Assembly (NCBI GenBank): GCA_902801465.1
Contig: CADCIH010000002.1
Coordinates: 1-64,000, forward strand
Length of the DNA: 64,000 nt
Source: an uncultured Bacteroidia bacterium
GTDB lineage: Bacteria; Bacteroidota; Bacteroidia; Bacteroidales; F082
Reading direction: 5' to 3'
The notes below the pieces were generated by a model. The model did not search any database and had not been told where the DNA came from. It was given only the letters and a program-made list of their open reading frames with translations. The position numbers and the translations under genes are program-made. This document shows, piece after piece, positions 30,801 to 36,676 of this stretch. How positions within the stretch are numbered: position 1 is the stretch's first letter; each line of letters begins with the position of its first letter.

Positions 30801-31165
30801 ATGTCGGTCACCTCGAAGCGATAGCTGCGCTGGGTGCCGCTCTGGTACACAAAGGCGTCATTGTCGGGAGTATTTTCTGTGACGTCGATGTATTTCTTAT
30901 CATCGCCTGCTTGGAAGGTCACATTGCCACTGACGGCGGTGTAATGCTGTCCCTCGAAAGCCGAGAGGCTGACGGTGCGGTATTTCACGGTCACCGCCTG
31001 TGAGATGTCGCCAGTGCGTTCGATTTTGAACCTGCATGTGTTACCGCTCCCGCTGTCTTTGGATACGCTCCACGAGGTCTGCGCGAAAGCGTTCTGCCCG
31101 AAGGCGATCCCCATAAAGAGGAGTACCGCCGTGAGGGCTTTTGAAAGGGTTAAATGTCTGCTCAT
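24872..31165 (-). CDS. Giant T9SS-sorted InlB/GLUG repeat surface protein
   Basis: 2,097 aa. I choose ATG 31165 (MSRHLTLSKALTAVLLFMGI, cleavage after NAFAQ). The frame opens at 31225, but those 20 codons are low-complexity GGAAAAC repeat and would bury the signal peptide. Domains in order: a Calx-beta-like module (about 30-110), an Ig/SwmB-like module (about 370-460), four InlB/Flg_new repeats (about 480-810, GYTFAGWNT...LYAQWD), GLUG-like and right-handed repeat regions with paired blocks opening GTGEANNPYMI and GSGTDSDPYLI (about 810-1,700), a linker, and a T9SS sorting domain (about 2,025-2,097). The likely role is surface adhesion. An intergenic-type repeat encodes NSQFSTLNLI near residue 1,980. 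Confidence 0.9.
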   Translation of the reverse strand: MSRHLTLSKALTAVLLFMGIAFGQNAFAQTSWSVSKDSGSGNTCRFKIERTGDISQAVTVKYRTVSLSAFEGQHYTAVSGNVTFQAGDDKKYIDVTENTPDNDAFVYQSGTQRSYRFEVTDMGGFYLASCDRTFTTGTQFSADKVSRSITNLVYFNSSGNFTSGLSSSKYVDVSYTPPTSQVETSGTLQGYVLIDDSYDYAQKAATVSTSSLINSTHASATYLKYLDYKIYATVCFTEKEKDDGYQYIQVVAGDGNASYDTGYDPEKSVNAPVNSVYKVCFELSTGSNQGQGNAFFPHRYNTATGTNEFSLSDGKLWQQRFKSGYQASTSGSLVFDANVSNITTRFDAGGDNDDTWGYKDLFVRMALVDANAPTKLTISVAPGMHARGNTLYVSVAFNEIVTVTGTPTLSTTPNNNWGSLSYVTGSGTNVLTFSTIIPDNATGNLNITGLSGTVKDLAGNSLVGSGVTANSLCSLNASYAYPISYDLAGGSVATANPTTYTYETATFSLNNPTKLGYDFTGWTGSNGNTPQTTVTIANHSHGNKSYMANWNANTYSIRFNANDGTGTAATGTMSNQSFTYDVAQNLTANAFERTGYTFAGWNTQAGGGGTSYTNQQEVINLTPENGAIIDLYAQWDVHHYTVHFDKNKDAATGTMADQSFTYDQGSLNANAFTCTGYIFNGWNTEANGSGASYTDQQAIPNVTATNDAAVTLYAQWTPISYTVHFDANYDNNGIVISGTMSDQTLTYDQGALNANAFERTGYTFTGWNTQSDGSGATYTDQQVSPNVTATNGATVTLYAQWDITPWTGIGISENNPYIILYASQLMKLAHDVNSGTNEYQYKFFKLGDDIDMSGIDFEGIGYSYNHYFKGYFNGDNKTISNLTVNKLNTSYVGLFGYLTTSVSNLILSDATITGGYATGAIAGGTTANAALRNCLVINTNINSNNAYSGVFVGDHNSSATLTHNYYYNCTLNKNNTPSTINIGIGSTNGSTDVDGARSAHTLTLPEHIIATSAETVTYNHVLYYASNVSVTLSPEIGYAISDVTVNGEAATNNGDGTWSFDMPAAAATVSATVNLKLPGTGEANNPYMISTTAQFDLVATLVNNGESYSGVYFKLADNANITVSNMIGTSEHPFSGNFDGNRSHNATLTLDLLFDTEVIYTAPFRYVSGANIHDLFVGGNMRIGNNSQYAASIVAYSEGTTILNNCVSNVEINSEAHNSFAYNGGLVGHVASESTLNITNCVFKGSVFYHNSGQCCGFVGLNHGTTNINGGIYEPSYQQLYSYYYYYNFINPDMGTYSLTDCYYTQPMGESWQGTIAYTSVRDNLCHQISIAGETVYASPDYTFIDNVNGVYDYTGAVININPTVIFGGETLDPSCYTLSLTYNGNPATEVNARGNYLYTAAGVNANGYYGNVYFYFSVVGFDGSGTDSDPYLIESIEDWNKLASRVYDGTTYSGKHFKLMANLTISKVVGYNKINSFQGIFDGDGHTLTLNGDDFGTSGYYTSFNVCAPFRYVAGTTIKNLKVAGDIYTRTQFAGGLIGRAGDGDNVIQNCIVSVNIHSSISGDGTHGGFIAHLQGGNGVLCETTFTGCAFTGSITTNNNTTNVGGFVGWCDWGNGTDNGHCRLFFNDCFINPSASCISEGSKTFARCNDESQSLHFNNGYFTQAIGDSQGKRVENDGALPIGSYTLYNVNGLKFYDNGLKDSDGTFYHYINAPSNYINRQFIGYGDNNDHWAFIASPLEDNISPNDVNNLLDNNEAYYDLYRLNPSNTRWENWKAHEGNAASNFNFVNGMGYLYATKYNRIVTFTGTLNMGGEKTITGLPNGYNLVGNPFCIEAYVNKPYYTLDDNGAIIVANPVDKATPIQPCYGVIVKVENNEDVVFRTTEPFMNSSNGSLEMTLAQTVATRDGNALKTLDNAIITFDEGSKLGKFYFGHQDANIYIPQGGKDYAIAYSEGQGEMPLNFKAHKNGEYTLTVSAPLNSQFSTLNLIDNLTGANINLLVTPSYTFTAKTTDYASRFKLVFNANGAEDNNDFAFIDGNGNIIINGTGMVQIIDMLGRVLVTRDANNLIGTQGLVGGVYVLRLVNGDHVKTQKIVVR
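25204..25233 (-). repeat. TTGAGAATTGAGA-type repeat inside the giant gene
   Basis: About three tandem copies of TTGAGA(A/G) units lie in frame and encode NSQFSTLNLI. The same kind of sequence otherwise occurs between genes in this window (39838-39857, 14563-14591). Confidence 0.6.
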
Positions 31166-31169
31166 TTGT

Positions 31170-31301
31170 TTATCTATTTTTATTAATTGTTTTCCGTTCT
31201 CCATTTTCCGTTTTCCGTTTCCCAATGTCGTAAATGCAAAAAAATACGTAGCCGCCCAACAAGGCCACTACGACGATTCCAATGATCTGAATAGTTGTCA
31301 T
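31170..31301 (-). CDS. 43-aa single-pass membrane peptide upstream of the giant gene
   Basis: An uninterrupted frame from ATG 31301 to TAA 31172-31170. It begins MTTIQIIGIVVVALLGGYVF, a strong transmembrane helix, then FCIYDIGKRKTENGERKTINKNR, a basic tail. It ends 4 nt before the giant gene's chosen ATG, suggesting coupling. The basic tail is encoded by the GGAAAACGG-type repeat, so the original gene may have been shorter. No family is recognised. It could be a leader peptide or a small membrane partner; a chance frame is possible. Confidence 0.45.
   Translation of the reverse strand: MTTIQIIGIVVVALLGGYVFFCIYDIGKRKTENGERKTINKNR
31188..31223 (-). repeat. GGAAAACGGAAAATGG-type repeat before the giant gene
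   Basis: Purine-rich tandem units on the coding (minus) strand, 23 nt upstream of ATG 31165, also forming the 3' part of the 43-aa frame. Confidence 0.65.
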
Positions 31302-31353
31302 ACTTTTCTTTTTAAAATAGGTGGCAAAAATCCAAAATCAAAACGGCTTTTTC

Positions 31354-31426
31354 TTTATGCTGCGACAAAAAGATTTTATGCTGCGCCAAAATCGTTTTAT
31401 TCTGCGTCAATTGACGCAGAATAAAA
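31354..31426. promoter_or_regulatory. Three 21-bp direct repeats ending in a 32-bp palindrome
   Basis: Units start at 31354, 31375 and 31396 with the shared core TTTATnCTGCGnCAA. The CTGCG cores are exactly 21 bp apart, two helical turns. The third unit is the left half of a perfect 32-bp palindrome (31395-31410 against 31411-31426, centre CAATTG). The array lies upstream of the 43-aa/giant-protein genes and right after the AraC-type regulator gene. Spaced direct repeats are the usual operator form for AraC proteins, so this is a candidate binding site. The palindrome may also terminate the regulator transcript. Confidence 0.6.
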
Positions 31427-31447
31427 TAACTGATTTACAACGAATTG

Positions 31448-32566
31448 CTATTTTTCTCGCAAATACTCCGAAGGAGAAACGCCTTTTATGCGTTTGAAGA
31501 CCTGCGAAAAAGCACTGCCTGAGGAAAAACCTGAAGCCAAAGCAACCTGCTCCATCTTGAGCGTGGGGTCCTCACCCAACATCCAACAGGCGTGGTCGAT
31601 ACGTAAAGTGTTGATTAACTGATAGAAAGATCCATACTCACTGTGGGCGATCACCTCACTCAAATAGGTCTTGTTGGTGTTCATCCGCTTGACCAAGTCG
31701 TTCATGGTGAAGTGATCCTCAAGATACAGTTTTTCTCTCTTGATCAAATCCAACATCTTGGCTTCCAGTTCTTTGCGTTGCTCCTCGGTGAGACGACGAT
31801 GCGAGGGAACCTCCTCTTTCTCCTCCACCTCGTCTTCCATCTGTAGCTCCAAGGGCAACTTCTTGATCTTGCGATGGGGATTGAGGGTGTAGATGGCAAA
31901 CCATACATCGACGACGGTAAAGATGGTGTCACGTATCATCTTGACAATGAAATCGTTGAACAGGAAGTTCGCCAGAAGCATCATGCTTAAGGCCACCAGT
32001 AACCACCTGACACTCTTGGCGAATTTTACGGGGAAGTCCTCTTCGTTTGAGAACTCGTTCTCGTCGATCTCACGCACCCTGCGCATCAGTTGACGGCGGA
32101 AACGGTCGATCAAGAACATGTAGCCTGCAAATACCACCAGTACGACGATGGTCATAATCCACTGGTACTGAGGCGTGAACAAATCAGTCTTGAACACTGG
32201 GACGAGCAGAGCCACCCAACAGGCCCACATCGGAAACAAAAACAGCAGCCTCTTTTGGAGCGAGGGGGTTTTCAGGAAGAAATACCTTTGCACCATCACC
32301 AGCATGAACGACGAAAACACCAACAGCCCCGCGCCATTGGCGTAAAACAGGGCTTCGGGCTGACACACCTTTATTAAATAAGGGAGCTCGAAAAGCTGCA
32401 AAAGGTAGAATCCGGCCACTGAACGCCTGGCGGGATACAACTCGTTGCTGTCGTCCTTGTAGGCGTCAGGCACAAAAAACCGCTTCAGCAACCACCCATA
32501 TAGGTTGGTAACAATGAAGGTCAGGTTGACCGAAAAGCATAATATGAGCAAAAAATCACCCCTCAT
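31448..32566 (-). CDS. Membrane-embedded AraC-family transcriptional regulator
   Basis: 372 aa. The N-terminal half (about 1-215) has six or seven hydrophobic helices. A charged linker (about 225-265, rich in Glu/Lys) leads to a C-terminal AraC double helix-turn-helix (about 268-372: FTMNDLVKRMNTNKTYLSEVI and MEQVALASGFSSGSAFSQVFKRIKGVSPSEYL). It should sense a membrane or external signal and bind DNA directly from the membrane. It is transcribed toward the giant surface protein operon, whose upstream region carries 21-bp repeats, so that operon is a likely target. It is divergent from fabH, which is an alternative target. Confidence 0.88.
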   Translation of the reverse strand: MRGDFLLILCFSVNLTFIVTNLYGWLLKRFFVPDAYKDDSNELYPARRSVAGFYLLQLFELPYLIKVCQPEALFYANGAGLLVFSSFMLVMVQRYFFLKTPSLQKRLLFLFPMWACWVALLVPVFKTDLFTPQYQWIMTIVVLVVFAGYMFLIDRFRRQLMRRVREIDENEFSNEEDFPVKFAKSVRWLLVALSMMLLANFLFNDFIVKMIRDTIFTVVDVWFAIYTLNPHRKIKKLPLELQMEDEVEEKEEVPSHRRLTEEQRKELEAKMLDLIKREKLYLEDHFTMNDLVKRMNTNKTYLSEVIAHSEYGSFYQLINTLRIDHACWMLGEDPTLKMEQVALASGFSSGSAFSQVFKRIKGVSPSEYLREK

Positions 32567-32574
32567 TTCGCCGA

Positions 32575-32582
32575 CAAAGGTA
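32575..32582 (-). promoter_or_regulatory. -7 box of the AraC-type regulator gene
   Basis: TACCTTTG on the minus strand ends 8 nt before the ATG at 32566, implying a leader of only a few nucleotides. Confidence 0.45.
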
Positions 32583-32707
32583 GTAATAAATCCCTAAATT
32601 ATCCTTTTTTCGTCCCTAAAAAGGGGGTATTTCGTCCCAAAATGCCGTTTTTCGCCACATTTGGGCCTGAACTACCACGTTTTTCATTTTAAGTGGTGGG
32701 ACACCTG

Positions 32708-32715
32708 TACTTTTG
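32708..32715 (+). promoter_or_regulatory. -7 box of the fabH operon
   Basis: TACTTTTG, 55 nt before the fabH ATG, in the 204-nt gap between the divergent regulator and fabH. The rest of the gap holds nothing else I can identify. Confidence 0.5.
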
Positions 32716-32770
32716 CACCAGTTTTTTGTTGAACACGATTTCGAATATTGAAAACAAAAATTGATGAGAT

Positions 32771-33724
32771 ATGAAAATTATTGGAACAGGGAGTTCGTTG
32801 CCTAAGAATACGGTTAGCAACGATGACTTAGCGAAATTTTTGGATACCAACGACGAGTGGATCACCACCCGTACCGGTATTAAGACACGTCACCTATTAA
32901 CAACAGAAGATTTATACGACCTTGCTGTCGATGCGGCAGTGAAAGCCATCCAAGCCTCTGGCCTGCGTCCCGACCAGATCGATTTCCTCCTGGTGTCGAA
33001 TGTGGCCAACCGCCACGTCACCCCAGGCCTCAGCTGCATCGTGCAGAAACGTATCGGCCTCACCTGCGCCGGCCTCGACATTAACGTGGCATGTGCTGGT
33101 TTTGTCAATGCACTGATGCTGGCCGACAGCATGATGAAATCGGGCCATGCCAAGAACATCCTTATCCTTTGCGCAGAGGAACCTACCAAATACTGCAACT
33201 GGCATGAACGCGACTGCAGCGTGCTGTTTGGCGACGGCGCCGGTGCCGTGGTGCTCACCGAAGGCAACGCTTTTAAAGATGTGAAGCTCACCATGATCTC
33301 TGACCGCGACGTCCTTTATTATGAACGTGGCATGGAGACCACCCCTTTTGAATCACATTATATTAAAGGTCAACCCCTCGTGATGAAAGGCAAGGAATTG
33401 TTCCGCACCGCCGTTTCAGAGTCAGCCAAGGATATCAAGACCATCCTTGACCGTGAACATCTCACACCAGATGATATCAACTGGTTTATGCTTCATCAGG
33501 CCAACAAGCGCATCATCGAAGGCATCCGCACCATCGTGGGTGGTACTGAGGAACAATACCCGACCATCATCCAAAAATACGGCAACACCTCCTCGGCAAG
33601 CATCCCGATCATGCTCGACGAGATGCTGAGAGCCGACCAAATCCGCCAAGGCGACAAGATCATCATGAGCGCCTTCGGTGCAGGCTTTGTTTCGGCAGCC
33701 TGCCTTTGGGATTGGGAGTTTTGA
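32771..33724 (+). CDS. fabH: 3-oxoacyl-ACP synthase III
   Basis: KAS III, 317 aa, condenses an acyl-CoA starter with malonyl-ACP to start type II fatty-acid synthesis. The Cys-His-Asn triad is visible: Cys108 in NVACAGF, His242 in MLHQANKRI and Asn272 in GNTSSASIP. It heads a five-gene run fabH-fabF-fabZ-acpP-fabG on one strand. The stop is followed at once by a GAAAACGG repeat. Starter-unit preference (for example branched-chain) cannot be read from the sequence. Confidence 0.95.
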   Translation: MKIIGTGSSLPKNTVSNDDLAKFLDTNDEWITTRTGIKTRHLLTTEDLYDLAVDAAVKAIQASGLRPDQIDFLLVSNVANRHVTPGLSCIVQKRIGLTCAGLDINVACAGFVNALMLADSMMKSGHAKNILILCAEEPTKYCNWHERDCSVLFGDGAGAVVLTEGNAFKDVKLTMISDRDVLYYERGMETTPFESHYIKGQPLVMKGKELFRTAVSESAKDIKTILDREHLTPDDINWFMLHQANKRIIEGIRTIVGGTEEQYPTIIQKYGNTSSASIPIMLDEMLRADQIRQGDKIIMSAFGAGFVSAACLWDWEF

Positions 33725-33747
33725 GAACGGAAAACGGAAAACGAAAA
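33725..33747 (+). repeat. GAACGGAAAACGG repeat between fabH and fabF
   Basis: Purine-rich on the coding strand, starting directly after the fabH stop and ending 7 nt before the fabF ATG. Confidence 0.65.
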
Positions 33748-33754
33748 AAAATCT

Positions 33755-34996
33755 ATGGAAACGAGAAGAGTAGTCATTACAGGTATGGGGGTCGTCTCGC
33801 CGGTGGGCAACGACCTCGAAACCACATGGAATAACCTTATTAATGGTGTTTGCGGTATCGCACCGATCACCTCGTTTGATACCAGCGACCTTCCAGTGAA
33901 GATCGCCGCCGAGCTGAAGGACTTCGATCCTCTGGCAGCAGGTGTTGACAAGGCCTTTGCCAAACGCAACGACCGTTTTGCCATCTACGCCATGGCTGCT
34001 GCTATACAAGCGATGCAAGGCAACGAAGACTTGCAGATGGATCCTTCCCGTCTGGGAGTATATATTGGTTCTGGCATCGGCGGTTTCGACACCATCTTGC
34101 GCGAAATCACCAAGATGAACGCTGAAGGTCCTCGCTGGGTGTCACCTCTGATGATCCCCACCATGATTGGTAACATGGCCTCGGGCAGCGTAGCGATCCG
34201 CTACAACGCCCAAGGTCCCACGCTGCCCATCGTGACAGCCTGCTCCACAGGCACACACTCCATCGGCGAAGCCTACCGTGCCATCAAGCACGGCTATGCC
34301 GACGCCATCATCAGCGGCGGCTGCGAGGCGGGCATCAACCGCATCAGCATCGCCGGCTTCGCCAACTGCAAGGCCTTGACCAAAGCCGAAGACCCGCTGT
34401 ACGCCTCCCTGCCGTTCAACAAGAACCGCGGTGGCTTCGTCATCGGCGAAGGCGCAGGCATCGTCCTCCTCGAGGAATATGAACACGCCAAACAACGTGG
34501 CGCCAAGATCTATGGCGAAGTCTGCGGCTATGGCAACAGCTGCGACGCCTACCACAGCACCGCCCCACGTCCCGACGGCACCACGCAGAGCCTGGCCATC
34601 AAACAAGCCCTCGACGAGGCGGGCTACAAGGCAGGAGAGAACCTCTACATCAACGCCCACGGCACAGGAACCCCCATGAACGACAGCGGCGAGACCAAAG
34701 CCATCAAGATTGCGATGGGCGAGGTGGAAGCACGCCGTGCCCATATCAGCTCCACCAAGTCGGAGATGGGTCACGCCCTCGGCGCCGCCGGCGGCATCGA
34801 AATGGTGGTGGCTGCCATGACCCTCAACACTGGCGTCATCCCCCCAACCATCGGCCTCGATGAACCCGACCCGGAATGTGATCTCGACTACACGCCCAAC
34901 AAAGCAGTCAAGGCTGATCTCGATATCGCCATCTCAAGCTCATTCGGGTTTGGCGGTCATAACGCTTGCGTTGCAATTAGAAAAGTGGAAAACTGA
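33755..34996 (+). CDS. fabF: 3-oxoacyl-ACP synthase II
   Basis: KAS II, 413 aa, elongates acyl-ACP with malonyl-ACP. The thiolase-fold active site is complete: Cys163 in VTACSTGTHSIGEAY and the two His in NAHGTGTPMND and EMGHALGAAGG. The length is normal. The last codons (KVEN, then TGA) are formed by the GGAAAACTGAAAAC repeat that fills the gap to fabZ. Its place in a small cluster without fabD or an enoyl reductase suggests that the pathway shares those enzymes with genes elsewhere. Confidence 0.95.
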   Translation: METRRVVITGMGVVSPVGNDLETTWNNLINGVCGIAPITSFDTSDLPVKIAAELKDFDPLAAGVDKAFAKRNDRFAIYAMAAAIQAMQGNEDLQMDPSRLGVYIGSGIGGFDTILREITKMNAEGPRWVSPLMIPTMIGNMASGSVAIRYNAQGPTLPIVTACSTGTHSIGEAYRAIKHGYADAIISGGCEAGINRISIAGFANCKALTKAEDPLYASLPFNKNRGGFVIGEGAGIVLLEEYEHAKQRGAKIYGEVCGYGNSCDAYHSTAPRPDGTTQSLAIKQALDEAGYKAGENLYINAHGTGTPMNDSGETKAIKIAMGEVEARRAHISSTKSEMGHALGAAGGIEMVVAAMTLNTGVIPPTIGLDEPDPECDLDYTPNKAVKADLDIAISSSFGFGGHNACVAIRKVEN

Positions 34997-35011
34997 AAAC
35001 TGAAAACGGAT
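34985..35011 (+). repeat. GGAAAACTGAAAACTG repeat at fabF stop
   Basis: Overlaps the fabF 3' end (encoding VEN-stop) and runs 13 nt short of the fabZ ATG. Confidence 0.65.
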
Positions 35012-35024
35012 AACTATAAATACT

Positions 35025-35459
35025 ATGAATAGAGAAGAAATTAAACAGTATCTTCCACATAGAGAGCCAATGCTCTTAGTGGATGAGATGACCCTCGATG
35101 AGAACCATGTGGCTCACTCCAAATATCATGTCACTGGCGAGGAGTTTTTCCTGCAAGGCCATTTCCCCGGCGAACCCGTTGTCCCCGGCGTCATCCTCTG
35201 CGAAATCATGGCCCAAAGCTGCGCCCTTCTGATGAAGGACGATCTTATCGGCAAACTTACCTTCTATACTGGCATCGACAAGGTGCGCTTCAAGAATAGC
35301 GTCCGCCCAGGCGATACCGTAGAGGTGGAAGCCACCCTCGACGTGCACCGCGCCAACATCTACATCTGCTCCGCCAAACTGAGCGTGGGCGGCAAACTCT
35401 GCGTCAGAGGCGAACTCTCCTTCGCCCTTCTGCCCGACACTAGGAAAACTGAAAACTGA
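35025..35459 (+). CDS. fabZ: 3-hydroxyacyl-ACP dehydratase
   Basis: A 144-aa hot-dog-fold dehydratase that converts 3-hydroxyacyl-ACP to trans-2-enoyl-ACP. The catalytic His46 and Glu60 lie in GHFPGEPVVPGVILCEIMAQ with the standard 14-residue spacing. The C-terminal RKTEN-stop is encoded by the GGAAAACTG repeat, so the last five residues are probably not functional. It is not fused to LpxC, unlike the housekeeping lpxC-fabZ fusion common in Bacteroidetes, so a second fabZ probably exists in the genome. Confidence 0.93.
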   Translation: MNREEIKQYLPHREPMLLVDEMTLDENHVAHSKYHVTGEEFFLQGHFPGEPVVPGVILCEIMAQSCALLMKDDLIGKLTFYTGIDKVRFKNSVRPGDTVEVEATLDVHRANIYICSAKLSVGGKLCVRGELSFALLPDTRKTEN

Positions 35460-35478
35460 AAACGGAGAACGGAAAACT
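35444..35478 (+). repeat. GGAAAACTG/GGAGAACGG repeat at fabZ stop
   Basis: Four or five units of G(A/G)AAAC(T/G)G type across the fabZ stop codon, followed by an A-rich leader to acpP. Confidence 0.65.
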
Positions 35479-35512
35479 AAACGAATCAACAACTTAACAA
35501 ATAAACAAAACA

Positions 35513-35752
35513 ATGGCAACAATTCAAGACAAAGTCAGAAGCATCATCGCCTCCAAGTTAGGCCTCGACGAAACCGAAATCACCCCTGAGAAGAACCTCT
35601 CCAACGATCTGGGCGCCGACTCACTGGACGTCGTCGAACTCTCCATGGAACTCGAACGTGAATTCAACCTGAAGTTCGAAGACAGCGACACCGAGAAAAT
35701 CCAGACCGTCGCCGACCTCTATAAACTCATTGAAGAATACCACAAGAATTAA
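35513..35752 (+). CDS. acpP: Acyl carrier protein
   Basis: 79 aa, acidic, four-helix ACP. Ser37 in GADSLDVVELSMELE is the 4'-phosphopantetheine site. It carries the growing acyl chain for the neighbouring FabH, FabF, FabZ and FabG enzymes. C-rich codon use suggests good expression. Confidence 0.96.
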   Translation: MATIQDKVRSIIASKLGLDETEITPEKNLSNDLGADSLDVVELSMELEREFNLKFEDSDTEKIQTVADLYKLIEEYHKN

Positions 35753-35755
35753 TTA

Positions 35756-35842
35756 AAAATTTAGAATTTAGAATTTAGAGGGGTAATTGAAAAAGATTTG
35801 CTAATTTTACCCTCTTAATTCTTAATTCTTAATTCTAAATTC
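35756..35842. repeat. AATTTAGAATTTAGAATT imperfect inverted repeat between acpP and fabG
   Basis: Left arm about 35756-35786 (tandem TTTAGAA units ending GAGGGGTAA) and right arm about 35808-35842 (TTACCCTC then tandem TTAATTC units) pair imperfectly around about 20 nt. This fills the whole 99-nt acpP-fabG gap. Confidence 0.65.
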
Positions 35843-35851
35843 ATAATTAAT

Positions 35852-36598
35852 ATGAACATGTTAGAGAACAAGGTGGCCCTGATCACCGGCGCCGGTCGTG
35901 GCATCGGCAAGGCCATCGCCATGCGCTTCGCCCAAGAGGGTTGCGCCATCGCCTTCACCGATATCGCATTGAACGACTTCGTGCTGGAGACCGAGAAAGA
36001 ACTCCAAGCCATGGGTGTCAAGGCCAAGGCGTATGCCTCCAATGCAGCCAACTTTGAAGAAACCCACCAAGTGGTCGATCAAATTGTCAACGACTTCGGT
36101 CGCATCGACATCCTCGTCAACAATGCTGGCATCACCAAAGATACCGCCCTCAAGCGCATGACTGAGGAGCAGTGGGATGCTGTCATCAACGTCAACCTCA
36201 AGTCGGTGTTCAACTTCACCAAGGCCGTGCAGCCCGTCATGTGGAAACAAGGTGGCGGTAGCGTTATCAACATGAGTTCGGTGGTGGGTGTCTCCGGCAA
36301 CGCCAACCAGTGCAACTACTCCGCCTCCAAGGCTGGCATCATCGGCTTCACCAAGAGTGCCGCCAAGGAGATGGGCGTCCGTAACATCCGTCACAACGCC
36401 ATCGCCCCTGGATTCATCATCACCGCCATGACCAACGCACTTCCGGAAGATGTCCGCAAGGCCTGGGAACAGCAGATCCCGCTGCGTCGCGGCGGCACCC
36501 CCGAAGATGTGGCCAATGTGGCTCTCTTCCTAGCCTCCGACCTCTCGGCATACGTCACCGGTCAGGTGATCCACTGCTGCGGCGGCATGAATTGCTAA
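35852..36598 (+). CDS. fabG: 3-oxoacyl-ACP reductase
   Basis: A 248-aa short-chain dehydrogenase that reduces 3-oxoacyl-ACP with NADPH. The nucleotide-binding TGAGRGIG (12-19) and the NNAG motif (90-93) are present, and the catalytic Ser143, Tyr156 and Lys160 have the family spacing. An alternative start is the ATG at 35858 (MLENKVALITG), which aligns better with family N-termini. It is the last gene of the cluster and is followed by a clear terminator. Confidence 0.94.
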   Translation: MNMLENKVALITGAGRGIGKAIAMRFAQEGCAIAFTDIALNDFVLETEKELQAMGVKAKAYASNAANFEETHQVVDQIVNDFGRIDILVNNAGITKDTALKRMTEEQWDAVINVNLKSVFNFTKAVQPVMWKQGGGSVINMSSVVGVSGNANQCNYSASKAGIIGFTKSAAKEMGVRNIRHNAIAPGFIITAMTNALPEDVRKAWEQQIPLRRGGTPEDVANVALFLASDLSAYVTGQVIHCCGGMNC

Positions 36599-36630
36599 AG
36601 ATTACAAAACGACAGAATTTTTATTTGATA

Positions 36631-36652
36631 AAAGCACCCTGCGGGGTGCTTT
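36631..36652 (+). terminator. Terminator of the fab cluster
   Basis: AAAGCACCC-TGCG-GGGTGCTTT hairpin followed by TTCTTTTT. It is also usable by the convergent LytTR gene. The stem resembles the GCACCCC palindromes at 8648-8703. Confidence 0.85.
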
Positions 36653-36676
36653 TTCTTTTTGTGAAAAGAAAACTTC

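Noticed and set aside
31354..31426. 21-bp repeats as a mini-CRISPR
   Set aside because: Units are contiguous with no spacers, there are only three, and no cas gene is present.
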